The notes beneath the pieces are model-generated. The model saw only the letters and a program-made list of their open reading frames with translations, was not told the DNA's origin and searched no databases. A stretch of 64,000 bases of DNA. Origin: an uncultured Enterobacteriaceae bacterium. GTDB taxonomy: Bacteria; Pseudomonadota; Gammaproteobacteria; Enterobacterales; Enterobacteriaceae. Position numbers and translations under genes: made by a program. The stretch spans positions 1 through 64,000 of the forward strand of contig CAKZHC010000038.1 of assembly GCA_936920625.1 (NCBI GenBank), written 5' to 3'. Below, piece after piece: positions 27,672 to 35,618 of the stretch; position 1 is the first letter of the stretch; every line of letters starts with the position of its first letter.

Positions 27672-28454
27672 ATGCTGATACGTTTTGTTGCGTCAATTGG
27701 CCGGTTTGGCATCGGGACTTGCGTATCATTTGGACGGGCCGGATTGATGTTATTTCACGCCCTGATAGGTTTCCCGGAGTTCCGCAAACATACACCGTTA
27801 TTAATAAAACAACTTTATAACGTTGGTGTGTTATCGCTACTCATTATTATAGTATCTGGTTTGTTCATCGGTATGGTGCTTGGATTACAGGGCTATCTGG
27901 TGCTCACAACTTATAGCGCGGAAACTAGTCTGGGAATGTTGGTGACGCTCTCTCTCCTGCGGGAACTTGGACCGGTTGTGACTGCTCTGTTGTTTGCCGG
28001 ACGTGCTGGCTCAGCATTGACGGCAGAAATAGGGCTGATGAAAGCCACTGAGCAACTCTCCAGTATGGAGATGATGGCCGTTGATCCTTTACGCCGGGTA
28101 ATTTCACCACGTTTTTGGGCGGGCTTTATCAGTATGCCCCTGTTGGGGTTGATATTTACTACCACAGGTATTTTGGGGGGGATATTGGTAGGTGTAGGCT
28201 GGAAAGGCATTGATAGTGGTTTTTACTGGAGCGCTATACAGAGTGCTGTAGATTTCCACAGAGATATTGTAAATAGCGTGATCAAAAGTGCGGTTTTTGC
28301 CATCACGGTGAACTGGATCGCATTATTTAATGGTTATGATGCTATCCCCACTTCTGAGGGTATCAGCCGGGCAACTACTCGAACGGTGGTACACTCATCT
28401 CTGGCAATACTAGGGCTGGATTTTATACTGACAGCACTAATGTTTGGGAACTAA
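27672..28454 (+). CDS. mlaE: Phospholipid transport permease MlaE
   Basis: MlaE is the membrane subunit of the Mla ABC system. The chosen ATG (27672) gives 260 residues, as in E. coli. An ATG 24 bp upstream overlaps mlaF and would add an unrelated leader. Several hydrophobic segments are visible, such as VLSLLIIIVSGLFIGMVLGL. The conserved LLRELGPVVTALLFAGRAGS loop couples to the ATPase. mlaD begins 4 bp after its stop. Confidence 0.96.
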   Translation: MLIRFVASIGRFGIGTCVSFGRAGLMLFHALIGFPEFRKHTPLLIKQLYNVGVLSLLIIIVSGLFIGMVLGLQGYLVLTTYSAETSLGMLVTLSLLRELGPVVTALLFAGRAGSALTAEIGLMKATEQLSSMEMMAVDPLRRVISPRFWAGFISMPLLGLIFTTTGILGGILVGVGWKGIDSGFYWSAIQSAVDFHRDIVNSVIKSAVFAITVNWIALFNGYDAIPTSEGISRATTRTVVHSSLAILGLDFILTALMFGN

Positions 28455-28458
28455 TTTG

Positions 28459-28950
28459 ATGGGAACTAAGAAAAGCGAAATTTGGGTCGGTGTGTTTCTG
28501 CTGCTGGCACTCGGGGCTGCAATCTACCTTAGCATGCGTGTCGCTAATCTTAAGTCGCTGAGTCAGGAACCAACCTGGCAACTTTATGCCATTTTTAACA
28601 ATGTTGGAGGGCTTAAGACGGGTTCTCCAGTGAAGATTGGAGGTGTTGTGATTGGACGAGTGACCGATATTTCATTAGATACTAAATCCTATTTACCTCG
28701 TGTCACTATGGCGATTGACGACAAATACAATCAGCTGCCTGATACCAGCTCGTTGGCTGTACGGACCCAGGGCCTACTGGGAGAACAGTTTCTGGCATTA
28801 AATGTTGGCTTTGATGATCCTGAACTAGGTACAGCTTTGCTCAAAAATGGCGATACCATTCAGGACACTAAATCGGCGCTGGTGCTGGAAGATCTTATCG
28901 GTCAGTTCCTCTACAGGAGCAACGGTAATGATACTAAAAAAGGCCAGTAA
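28459..28950 (+). CDS. mlaD: MCE-domain lipid-binding protein MlaD
   Basis: MlaD is the inner-membrane-anchored hexameric MCE ring of the Mla system. A single N-terminal helix (about 7-25) precedes the MCE domain with GGLKTGSPVKIGGVVIGRV and the pore-loop region LLGEQFLALNVGF. At 163 residues it lacks most of the C-terminal tail of the 183-residue E. coli protein, but the ring domain is complete to VLEDLIGQFLY. The start ATG at 28459 is chosen from the family N-terminus MxTKKxEIWVG. Confidence 0.95.
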   Translation: MGTKKSEIWVGVFLLLALGAAIYLSMRVANLKSLSQEPTWQLYAIFNNVGGLKTGSPVKIGGVVIGRVTDISLDTKSYLPRVTMAIDDKYNQLPDTSSLAVRTQGLLGEQFLALNVGFDDPELGTALLKNGDTIQDTKSALVLEDLIGQFLYRSNGNDTKKGQ

Positions 28951-29008
28951 TTAAGCTGCCAGCTTGTTCGCCAGATGCCTGGCGATTCTCAATATTGCTG
29001 GTAACGCT

Positions 29009-29053
29009 TCACAACAGGGCGTAGCGCTTACAGATTGCAGTATGCTGTTGTGA
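29009..29053. other. Inverted repeats in the enlarged mlaD-mlaC gap
   Basis: The mlaD-mlaC gap is 179 bp; from memory it is only tens of bp in E. coli. It contains a perfect 9-bp inverted repeat TCACAACAG (29009-29017)/CTGTTGTGA (29045-29053). Upstream is a smaller hairpin CGCCAG-ATGC-CTGGCG at about 28970-28985. Both could shape mRNA processing between the membrane and periplasmic components. No gene is visible. Confidence 0.55.
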
Positions 29054-29129
29054 ATTTCGAGGACTATTCGTTTGCCAGCAGACAGACGCAATTATTGCGA
29101 TCACGCAGGCATAATTACAGAGGATTACT

Positions 29130-29762
29130 ATGCTCAAACGTTTGATAATAACCGCTCTGGTGGCAATTTTTCCTCTTGTCGCTAGTGCGGCGGCTGACCA
29201 GACAAATCCCTACAAACTAATGAGTGAGGCGGCGCAAAAAACGTTCAGTCGTCTCAGGGATGAGCAGCCGAAAATAAAACAGGACCCTAACTATCTGCGG
29301 CAAATAGTGCGGGATGAGCTGTTACCCTATGTTCAGATAAAATATGCAGGTGCACTGGTATTAGGTCAATACTACAATAGGGCAACGCCTGAGCAGCGTG
29401 AGGCTTACTTCGCAGTATTTAAAGATTATCTGGCTCAGGCTTATGGCCAGGCACTATCTCTCTATCACGGGCAGACGTACCGAATTGCACCGGAACAACC
29501 GATTGAAAATGACATCGTGGCAATCCGTGTCACAATTATTGACCCCACTGGCCGGCCACCTGTGTTACTGGATTTCAAATGGAGAAAGAATAGCGTCAAT
29601 GGCAACTGGCAGGCGTATGACATGATCGCTGAAGGAATCAGTATGATCGAGACTAAGCAGAACGAATGGGCAGATATACTGCGCACTCAGGGAATAGCGG
29701 GTTTGACGGACCGCCTGCGTTACGAAGCCGCTCAGCCAATTACTCTGGGCAAACAAAAGTGA
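29130..29762 (+). CDS. mlaC: Periplasmic phospholipid carrier MlaC
   Basis: MlaC shuttles phospholipids between the outer-membrane MlaA and MlaFEDB. The 210-residue precursor has a signal peptide (MLKRLIITALVAIFPLVASA) and the mature start ADQTNPYKLMSEAAQKTFSRL. Family motifs KYAGALVLGQYY and WRKNSVNGNWQAYDMIAEG are present. RBS AGAGGA precedes the ATG. Its TGA stop overlaps the GTG start of mlaB. Confidence 0.97.
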   Translation: MLKRLIITALVAIFPLVASAAADQTNPYKLMSEAAQKTFSRLRDEQPKIKQDPNYLRQIVRDELLPYVQIKYAGALVLGQYYNRATPEQREAYFAVFKDYLAQAYGQALSLYHGQTYRIAPEQPIENDIVAIRVTIIDPTGRPPVLLDFKWRKNSVNGNWQAYDMIAEGISMIETKQNEWADILRTQGIAGLTDRLRYEAAQPITLGKQK

Positions 29763-30055
29763 GTGAGCCACTGCACTGGACGGTTGCTGATGGCTGCCTG
29801 ATATTGTCGGGTGAACTAGACCATCAGACTTTGCTCCCGCTCTGGCAACAGCGCGGAAGCCTGGTTGAACAAATCAAGCAGGTGGATGTAGCCGGGCTCT
29901 CGCATGTTGATACTGCCGGACTCGCTGTGCTGGTCCACCTGCGGCATGGGGCAGCAGAAAAAAATGAGGAGCTCAGTTTTTTTGGTATCACTGAAAAGCT
30001 GAGTTCGCTCATCCGTCTGTATAATCTACAGTATTTGATTAATTTTGTTGAATAG
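29759..30055 (+). CDS. mlaB: STAS-domain protein MlaB
   Basis: MlaB is the cytoplasmic STAS-domain subunit that binds and stabilises MlaF. Starting at GTG 29759, which overlaps the mlaC stop (GTGA), gives 98 residues beginning SEPLHWTVADGCLILSGELD. The core VDVAGLSHVDTAGLAVLVHL contains the STAS-type DTxG motif. An in-frame ATG further up lies inside mlaC and would add an unrelated leader. It is the last gene of the mla operon. Confidence 0.94.
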   Translation: MSEPLHWTVADGCLILSGELDHQTLLPLWQQRGSLVEQIKQVDVAGLSHVDTAGLAVLVHLRHGAAEKNEELSFFGITEKLSSLIRLYNLQYLINFVE

Positions 30056-30394
30056 AGAGCCTTCAGTCGCGCCGCCTTACTTCAGTACTGGTTTTTGATA
30101 ATTTTCTGTACCTGATGTCTGGTTTCAGATACTGTTTAATTGTTGTACCGCTGTAAATGTACCAGGACATGTATTCAAACGCTCACCTTATTTATGAGAT
30201 TTAGTGTCAAACGCCGAAAGAATCAGTAAAATGACTTGCTCATTTTTACTACACTCACATGTTATGTTGAATAATCGTTTCTTTTATCGCCGTATCCTCC
30301 GACAACTTCTGTGGTCCGGGGCATGGAGCACCGACCGGGAATCGTGACGCAGAATGTAGCAGAGTGTTTATCATTTACTAAGTGCAAAATAGTT
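30056..30394. other. 339-bp gap between mlaB and ibaG
   Basis: No gene is seen. In E. coli the gap is shorter. It may hold a separate promoter for ibaG-murA, but I see no convincing -35/-10 pair. Confidence 0.5.
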
Positions 30395-30649
30395 ATGGAA
30401 AATAATGAAATTAAGTCCGTCCTGATGAATGCATTACCACTTGAGGAAGTACATGTCTCTGGAGATGGTAGTCACTGTCAGGTAATCGCCGTTGGCGAGA
30501 TGTTCGGCGGACTCAGCCGAATAAAAAAACAGCAGGCAATTTATGCTCCATTAATGGAATTTATTGCTGATAATCGCATTCATGCCGTTTCTATTAAAAC
30601 TTATACTCCGGCAGAGTGGACGCGGGAACGCAAATTAAATGGCTTCTGA
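30395..30649 (+). CDS. ibaG: BolA-family acid stress protein IbaG
   Basis: IbaG is a small BolA-family protein that partners with monothiol glutaredoxin in Fe-S handling and affects acid tolerance. From ATG 30395 it has 84 residues, the E. coli length. It has the start MENNEIKSVLMNALPLEEV, the conserved DGSHCQVIAVG and the C-terminal IHAVSIKTYTPAEWTRERKL. The His in DGSHCQ is retained, and a Cys follows where E. coli has Phe. It precedes murA by 64 bp. Confidence 0.95.
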   Translation: MENNEIKSVLMNALPLEEVHVSGDGSHCQVIAVGEMFGGLSRIKKQQAIYAPLMEFIADNRIHAVSIKTYTPAEWTRERKLNGF

Positions 30650-30713
30650 TAAATTGATATCAAATATTTTAAAAAAAAACCAGACGAATTACATTAACTT
30701 AAGAGCGGTTACA

Positions 30714-31970
30714 ATGGATAAATTCCTTGTTAAGGGTCCAACCAGACTAAGTGGTGAAGTCACGATATCCGGTGCCAAAAACGCTGCATTACCCATTATG
30801 TTTGCTGCTCTGCTGGCTGACGGACCAGTAGAAATTCAAAATGTTCCACATCTAAAAGACATTGATACTACCATGGCGTTATTAAGCCAGCTTGGTGCTA
30901 AAGTTGAACGTAATGGTTCGGTATATCTGGATGCCAGCACTGTTAATGTTTATTGCGCACCCTATGAACTGGTAAAAACAATGCGTGCTTCTATCTGGGC
31001 CTTAGGCCCGTTGATCGCCCGTTTTGGTAAAGGCCAGGTTTCATTGCCTGGTGGTTGCGCCATTGGCACCCGTCCGGTTGATTTGCATATTGCAGGCCTT
31101 GAGCAGCTGGGAGCAAAAATCAGACTGGAAGAAGGGTATGTCAAAGCTTTTGTCGATGGTCGCCTTAAAGGGGCACATATTGTGCTGGATAAGGTGAGTG
31201 TTGGCGCCACAGTAACTATTATGTGCGCCGCGACTCTGGCTACAGGGACGACTGTGATTAAAAATGCCGCACAGGAACCGGAAGTAGCTGATACTGCAAA
31301 TTTTCTTAATACACTTGGCGCCAGAATCTCAGGTATGGGCACCAACTGTATCATCATTGAAGGTGTGGATCGTTTAACGGGTGGTACTTACCGGATTCTG
31401 CCTGATAGAATAGAAACCGGCACTTTTTTGGTGGCAGGTGCAATTTCTGGTGGCAAGGTTATCTGCCGCAACACTGACCCCGGTATGCTTGAAGCAGTGA
31501 TTGCCGGATTACGTGAAGCCGGAGCCACGATTGAATGTGGCGAAGACTGGATATCTCTGGATATGCAGGGTAAACGTCCCAGGGCTGTCAACATTCACAC
31601 CGCCCCTCATCCAGGGTTTCCAACAGATATGCAGGCTCAGTTCACTCTGTTAAACCTGATAGCAGAAGGTACCGGGGTTATCACCGAAACCATCTTCGAA
31701 AACCGGTTCATGCATTTGTCCGAACTCATTCGCATGGGCGCCCATGCTGAAATAGAAAGCAATAGTGCTATTTGTCATGGAGTTGAAAAGCTCTCAGGTG
31801 CGCAGGTGATGGCGACGGACTTACGCGCTTCAGCTAGTCTGGTTCTGGCAGGATGCATTGCTGAAGGTATTACGCAGGTGCATCGCATTTATCATATTGA
31901 CCGTGGCTATGAGCGAATCGAAGATAAACTGCGTGCGCTGGGTGCAGACATTAAGCGTGTCATCAGTTAA
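30714..31970 (+). CDS. murA: UDP-GlcNAc 1-carboxyvinyltransferase MurA
   Basis: MurA catalyses the first committed step of peptidoglycan synthesis. From ATG 30714 it has 418 residues (E. coli 419). The catalytic, fosfomycin-reactive Cys115 is in LPGGCAIGTRP. Lys22 and Asn23 are in SGAKNAALP, and DRIETGTFLVAGA and the C-terminal YHIDRGYERIEDKL are intact. An in-frame start 75 bp upstream overlaps ibaG and is rejected because the family begins MDKF. Its conservation shows peptidoglycan is still made although several murein-modifying genes are lost. Confidence 0.98.
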   Translation: MDKFLVKGPTRLSGEVTISGAKNAALPIMFAALLADGPVEIQNVPHLKDIDTTMALLSQLGAKVERNGSVYLDASTVNVYCAPYELVKTMRASIWALGPLIARFGKGQVSLPGGCAIGTRPVDLHIAGLEQLGAKIRLEEGYVKAFVDGRLKGAHIVLDKVSVGATVTIMCAATLATGTTVIKNAAQEPEVADTANFLNTLGARISGMGTNCIIIEGVDRLTGGTYRILPDRIETGTFLVAGAISGGKVICRNTDPGMLEAVIAGLREAGATIECGEDWISLDMQGKRPRAVNIHTAPHPGFPTDMQAQFTLLNLIAEGTGVITETIFENRFMHLSELIRMGAHAEIESNSAICHGVEKLSGAQVMATDLRASASLVLAGCIAEGITQVHRIYHIDRGYERIEDKLRALGADIKRVIS

Positions 31971-32051
31971 GTTAACGCTGATTAAGTGATTAAAATGGAC
32001 GACGAATGTCGTCCATAGCTTATTTTGGCAATGGCTATATGCCCGATCTGT

Positions 32052-32309
32052 TTAACCGCGAATGAGACGTTTGCGATCAATAAGCCTGTGTGTTTTAGGG
32101 TCATAATATCGGCTCGGCCAGATTTCAGATGGGTGCACTTCGAGTGCTTCCGCGATCAGCCATTCGCCCTTAGGCCAGGGGCGAAAAAGTGCGTTGGTTA
32201 ATGTAGATGAACTTAGTCCCGCAGCGCGTGAAACTGCCGCAAGAGAGGTGTTCTTCTTACGCAATGCGGCGATAATATCTGCCGAATGCCAGTCAGTTTT
32301 GTTATCCAC
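32052..32309 (-). CDS. sfsB: Ner-like DNA-binding protein SfsB (Nlp)
   Basis: SfsB is a small helix-turn-helix protein of the Mu Ner/Nlp family, linked in E. coli to maltose gene expression. The chosen GTG at 32309 has AAGGAG about 6 bp upstream and gives 85 residues starting with DNKTDWHSADI. The HTH is at about 17-47 (TSLAAVSRAAGLSSSTLTNAL), followed by RPWPKGEWLIAEAL and IWPSRYYDP. It is convergent with murA. Confidence 0.9.
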   Translation of the reverse strand: MDNKTDWHSADIIAALRKKNTSLAAVSRAAGLSSSTLTNALFRPWPKGEWLIAEALEVHPSEIWPSRYYDPKTHRLIDRKRLIRG

Positions 32310-32785
32310 ATGTGTCTCCTTCCTATTTTTTTGGAAATTTCCAAAAGTTATTATATTTTGTAACAAAATCGATTAACTATATGATATACATGAAGTTTTA
32401 CCTAATTTAGTTAATTTATTTCTTATCTAAGAGTGTTATTTTAAAAGAAAATTAGCTATTTTTCGGAAATTTAAGGTTACAATTTACAATTGTGCTAGTT
32501 ATGGCACAGATCTATGTAACGATATAAATGGTATATCATGGTTAAAAGCCATATTCAGCAGGCCATACAGATTTGCACAGAAGTAAAATGGGCCATGTGA
32601 TTTTCATTCCAAAAACGGTGTAATATCCCGTCAGGGATTGAATCTCTGTGAAAACAAGTGAATCCGGACGCTTCAGTCAGAATGCCGGGCTAAGTAATTT
32701 AAAGGTTTTATTAATTTTGTTTATAATATTCTGTAAAAGCTTACTTTGCGGGGATTAGATATCCTTGTAACACAGGTGTTGCAAT
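32310..32785. other. A+T-rich gap
   Basis: No gene is seen between sfsB and the small membrane ORF. The base composition is clearly richer in A+T than the flanking core genes. This marks the left edge of the accessory LuxR region. Confidence 0.5.
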
Positions 32786-32998
32786 TTACAGGCCGGATAA
32801 AAGAAAAGCCCATAGCCGCGACCAAGGGGAAGTAAAAAACATTGTCTGCCGGATTATCTGCCTCAGCACATCAATCTGTAAATATGGATTTCGTTTGAAT
32901 AACGGAGCCAGAATGATGATGTATAATATGGTCAGGACTCCAGCCATGATAAAATAATTAATTATAAAATACATTACTAAATGTATGATATTTTTCAA
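32786..32998 (-). CDS. Small hydrophobic protein, unknown
   Basis: An open frame of 70 codons predicts a hydrophobic N-terminal half (about residues 3-33, MYFIINYFIMAGVLTILYII) and a C-terminus LWAFLLSGL. A decayed second copy, with the same residues but internal stops, lies at 33335-33515, and a short trace precedes the second LuxR gene. Two recognisable copies at the protein level suggest it was once coding. I do not recognise the family, and the reading frame could itself be a fragment. Confidence 0.35.
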   Translation of the reverse strand: MKNIIHLVMYFIINYFIMAGVLTILYIIILAPLFKRNPYLQIDVLRQIIRQTMFFTSPWSRLWAFLLSGL

Positions 32999-33334
32999 TG
33001 AAGATATATCATTTTTTATTTTAAGATAATTTAAGAAGAATAGCTGCGGTTCCCTGGCATTGGTGATTAAAACGCTGAGAAAATTATAATGTCAGATATT
33101 ATAAACTAGGATAACTATAGTGAATACTGATGTATTCATCACATATATTTTCACCTGCCAGACAAAAGCTACAGGAAAAACCAGAACTATTATAATACTA
33201 TTAATTACCAGTCACTTTTCCTGACTGTTCAGCAACTTTGTATAATCATAAACTGCTTCGGCTAATGCTGACTAAAAGAGTGATACTGAGTTAACTCAGT
33301 CCTGCTACATAGTTTGTGGGCGATTAAGTTTACA

Positions 33335-33515
33335 GACTGGAAAAAGAAAAACCCATAGCCTCGGCCAGGAGAAAATAAAACAACATTGTTTGCTATGGTA
33401 TCCACATTAGCACATTAATCTGTAACTATGAATGCCATTTAAATAATTGGACCAGTTTAATGGGAAAGAAATAAAGACAGTCAGTATTCCAGTCATGACA
33501 AAAATTGTGAGCTAA
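33335..33515 (-). pseudogene. Decayed copy of the small hydrophobic ORF
   Basis: The minus strand reads MTGILTVF in one frame, then FKWHS-stop-LQINVL and QTMLFYF in another. These match MAGVLTIL, FKRNPYLQIDVL and QTMFFTS of the ORF at 32786-32998. Nucleotide similarity extends over about 170 bp. Two stops and at least one frameshift make it non-coding. It is divergent from the LuxR gene at 33617. Confidence 0.55.
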
Positions 33516-33616
33516 TGCCAAAAAAATAATATGTTATATGATTAACTCATCTGGCTATTGCATCAATTACCAGCAGCATTTATCGATTATCATGAACTAT
33601 CACAGGAGCGCCAAAC

Positions 33617-34339
33617 ATGGAGAAGGGAATAATGAGTTTTGCAGCAGCAGAGGGATTAAACATCGCCGCAAATAGTTTTGATGAGTTAATATCCCACATT
33701 GAACATAGTGATGATTTCTGGCTGATAAAAGGCAATGATCTCACATTTGCCTATATGAACCAGATAGCAAAATATTATTGTGATTTACCAGAAAACTATG
33801 ATGTTGAAGGTCGGCTCATTGGAGAGATGCCTGTAATTTATGCTGAGCATCAGGATGTAATACACACGTTTGAAGATATGGTAAAGGCCGCATCTAAACT
33901 TAGTACTTGTATGGCTAATACAAAGTATGGAGGTAAAAATAAATATGTTCAGCCTTTTATGGGGACTACTTCCCCCTTATTTAAAGATGATAAAATTTTT
34001 GGAATAATCACACGATGCAGAAAACTGGATTTTTTCACACCGGATCACTTTATTAATAACCGGCCACCGGACACTATTCAGTTCGGTAACCCGTCAGAGC
34101 TGTTTACTGACCGGGAATTTGAAGTTGTTTTTTATACTCTGCAACGCCTCAGCGCAAAAGAGATAGCCCGGAGGACAGGAATAACGCCCAGAGGCGTCGA
34201 GACACATTTACATAATATCTATATGAAGGCAGGGATAGATAACAGAAATCAGCTTATCACACTGTGCCGTGATAAAGGCTATGATCGCTATGTCCCCGAG
34301 AAATTCTTAGACACGGTTCCATTTAAAGCACTGGGGTAA
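33617..34339 (+). CDS. PAS-type LuxR-family transcriptional regulator
   Basis: The product is a 240-residue regulator with an N-terminal PAS-like sensory region (about 20-140; FDELISHIEHSDDFWLIKG) and a C-terminal LuxR/FixJ-type HTH (about 163-222; TDREFEVVFYTLQRLSAKEI, RTGITPRGVETHLHNIYMKAG). There is no acyl-homoserine-lactone domain, so it is a LuxR solo. Related PAS-LuxR solos are numerous in Photorhabdus and other insect-associated enterobacteria, where they have been proposed to sense host or endogenous small molecules. AGGAG lies 8 bp before ATG 33617. A second in-frame ATG five codons later also has a good SD (AAGGGA). It is the only complete copy in the cluster; its ligand is unknown. 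Confidence 0.88.
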   Translation: MEKGIMSFAAAEGLNIAANSFDELISHIEHSDDFWLIKGNDLTFAYMNQIAKYYCDLPENYDVEGRLIGEMPVIYAEHQDVIHTFEDMVKAASKLSTCMANTKYGGKNKYVQPFMGTTSPLFKDDKIFGIITRCRKLDFFTPDHFINNRPPDTIQFGNPSELFTDREFEVVFYTLQRLSAKEIARRTGITPRGVETHLHNIYMKAGIDNRNQLITLCRDKGYDRYVPEKFLDTVPFKALG

Positions 34340-34364
34340 AACAGAGCGCGGGAATAAAAAGCCC

Positions 34365-34413
34365 GCTTTCACGCATGCATAAATAAACGCAGTCAGTTAT
34401 GCAGCGTGAAAGC
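34365..34413. other. Long hairpin between LuxR copies
   Basis: GCTTTCACGCATGCATAA (34365-34382) and TTATGCAGCGTGAAAGC (34397-34413) pair over 17 of 18 positions with one bulged base and a 14-nt loop. It lies 25 bp after the stop of the first LuxR gene. There is no T tract, so it is not a standard terminator. It could be a REP/MITE-like relic or an mRNA end structure. Confidence 0.7.
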
Positions 34414-34552
34414 CGGATGGGATTCTGGCCACGATCAAAATTGTGAGCGGCAGCTAAAAAGTACAATATTTTATAGGATTAACTCATCTGGCTATTGCAT
34501 CAATCGCCAGCAGCACTTTGGATTATCATCAACTATCACAGGAGCGCCAAAC

Positions 34553-34837
34553 ATGGAGAAGGGAATAATGAGTTTTTCAGCAGCCGAAGGGTTAAACATC
34601 ACTGCCAGTAATTTCGATGAGTTAATATCACACATTGAACACAGCGACGACCTTTGGATGATAAAAGGGCATAATCTTGAATTTGCATATATGAATAAAA
34701 CTTGTAAATATTATGATGATTTACCAGAAAACTATAATGTTGAAGGCCGGTTAATTGGGGATATGCCTACTCCTCTCGCTGAATTTCAAGATTTAGTACA
34801 CATATTTGAAAAGCCGCAAATAGTTTTGATGAATTGA
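34553..34837 (+). pseudogene. Truncated PAS-LuxR copy (N-terminal fragment)
   Basis: This fragment has the same promoter-proximal sequence and SD (AGGAGCGCCAAAC) as the regulator at 33617 and starts MEKGIMSFSAAEGLNI. Homology to the PAS half continues to VHIFE (residue 86), then stops at GCCGCA (34813-34818), where it joins the early part of a third copy out of frame and ends at TGA. It is 94 residues long with no DNA-binding domain. The intact copy carries GCCGCA both at codons 17-18 and at codons 91-92, which explains the joint as microhomology recombination. Confidence 0.8.
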
Positions 34838-35487
34838 TATCATACATAGAACACAGTGACGATGGCTGGATTGTGAAAGGCATTGATCTTAAATATGCGT
34901 ATATGAATAAAACTGGTAAATATTATGGCGATTTACCAGATAACTATGATGTGGAAGGTCGGCTGGTTGGAGAAATGCCAATAATCCATGCTGAACATCA
35001 GGATGCGATACATGTATTTAATAATACAGTAATAAACAGTAATAAAATCGTACATTGTATGATTAATACGAAGTATGGCGGCAACAATAAATACGTTCAG
35101 CCTTTTATGGGTACCACATCTCCATTATTTAAGGATGATAAAATCTTTGGATTAATTCTGCGATACAGAAAACTGGATTTTTTCACTCATGACCACTTTA
35201 TCAATAACCGGCCACCGGATACTATTCAGTTCGGTAACCCGTCAGAGCTGTTTACTGACCGGGAATTTGAGATTATTTTTTATACACTACAGCGCCTCAG
35301 CGCAAAAGAGATAGCCCGAAGGACAGGAATAACGCCCAGAGGCGTCGAGACGCATTTACATAATATCTATATGAAGGCAGGGCTGGATAACAGAAATCAG
35401 CTTACCACACTGTGCCGTGATAAAGGCTATGACCGTTATGTGCCTGAGAAATTTTTAGATACGGTTCCATTTAAAGCACTGGGGTAA
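34834..35487 (+). CDS. PAS-type LuxR regulator lacking its N-terminus
   Basis: From a TTG at 34834 this frame encodes 217 residues matching residues 24-240 of the regulator at 33617. Most of the PAS region (ISYIEHSDDGWIVKGIDLKY) and the full LuxR HTH are present. It has lost its own promoter, SD and first 23 codons. The TTG overlaps the TGA of the preceding fragment (TTGA), so translation by coupling is conceivable. Otherwise it is a pseudogene. The C-terminal 90 residues are almost identical to the first copy, which suggests recent duplication or gene conversion. Confidence 0.65.
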   Translation: MISYIEHSDDGWIVKGIDLKYAYMNKTGKYYGDLPDNYDVEGRLVGEMPIIHAEHQDAIHVFNNTVINSNKIVHCMINTKYGGNNKYVQPFMGTTSPLFKDDKIFGLILRYRKLDFFTHDHFINNRPPDTIQFGNPSELFTDREFEIIFYTLQRLSAKEIARRTGITPRGVETHLHNIYMKAGLDNRNQLTTLCRDKGYDRYVPEKFLDTVPFKALG

Positions 35488-35618
35488 AACAGAGCGCGGC
35501 AATAAAAAGCCGGACAGTTTGTGAATCGACAAAGTATTTTATCATCCACTCAAAGTAACAATCGGGAATAAAAAGGGGATTTATCAAAGGCAGGCCTGAC
35601 TGGCTGCCATCAGATATT

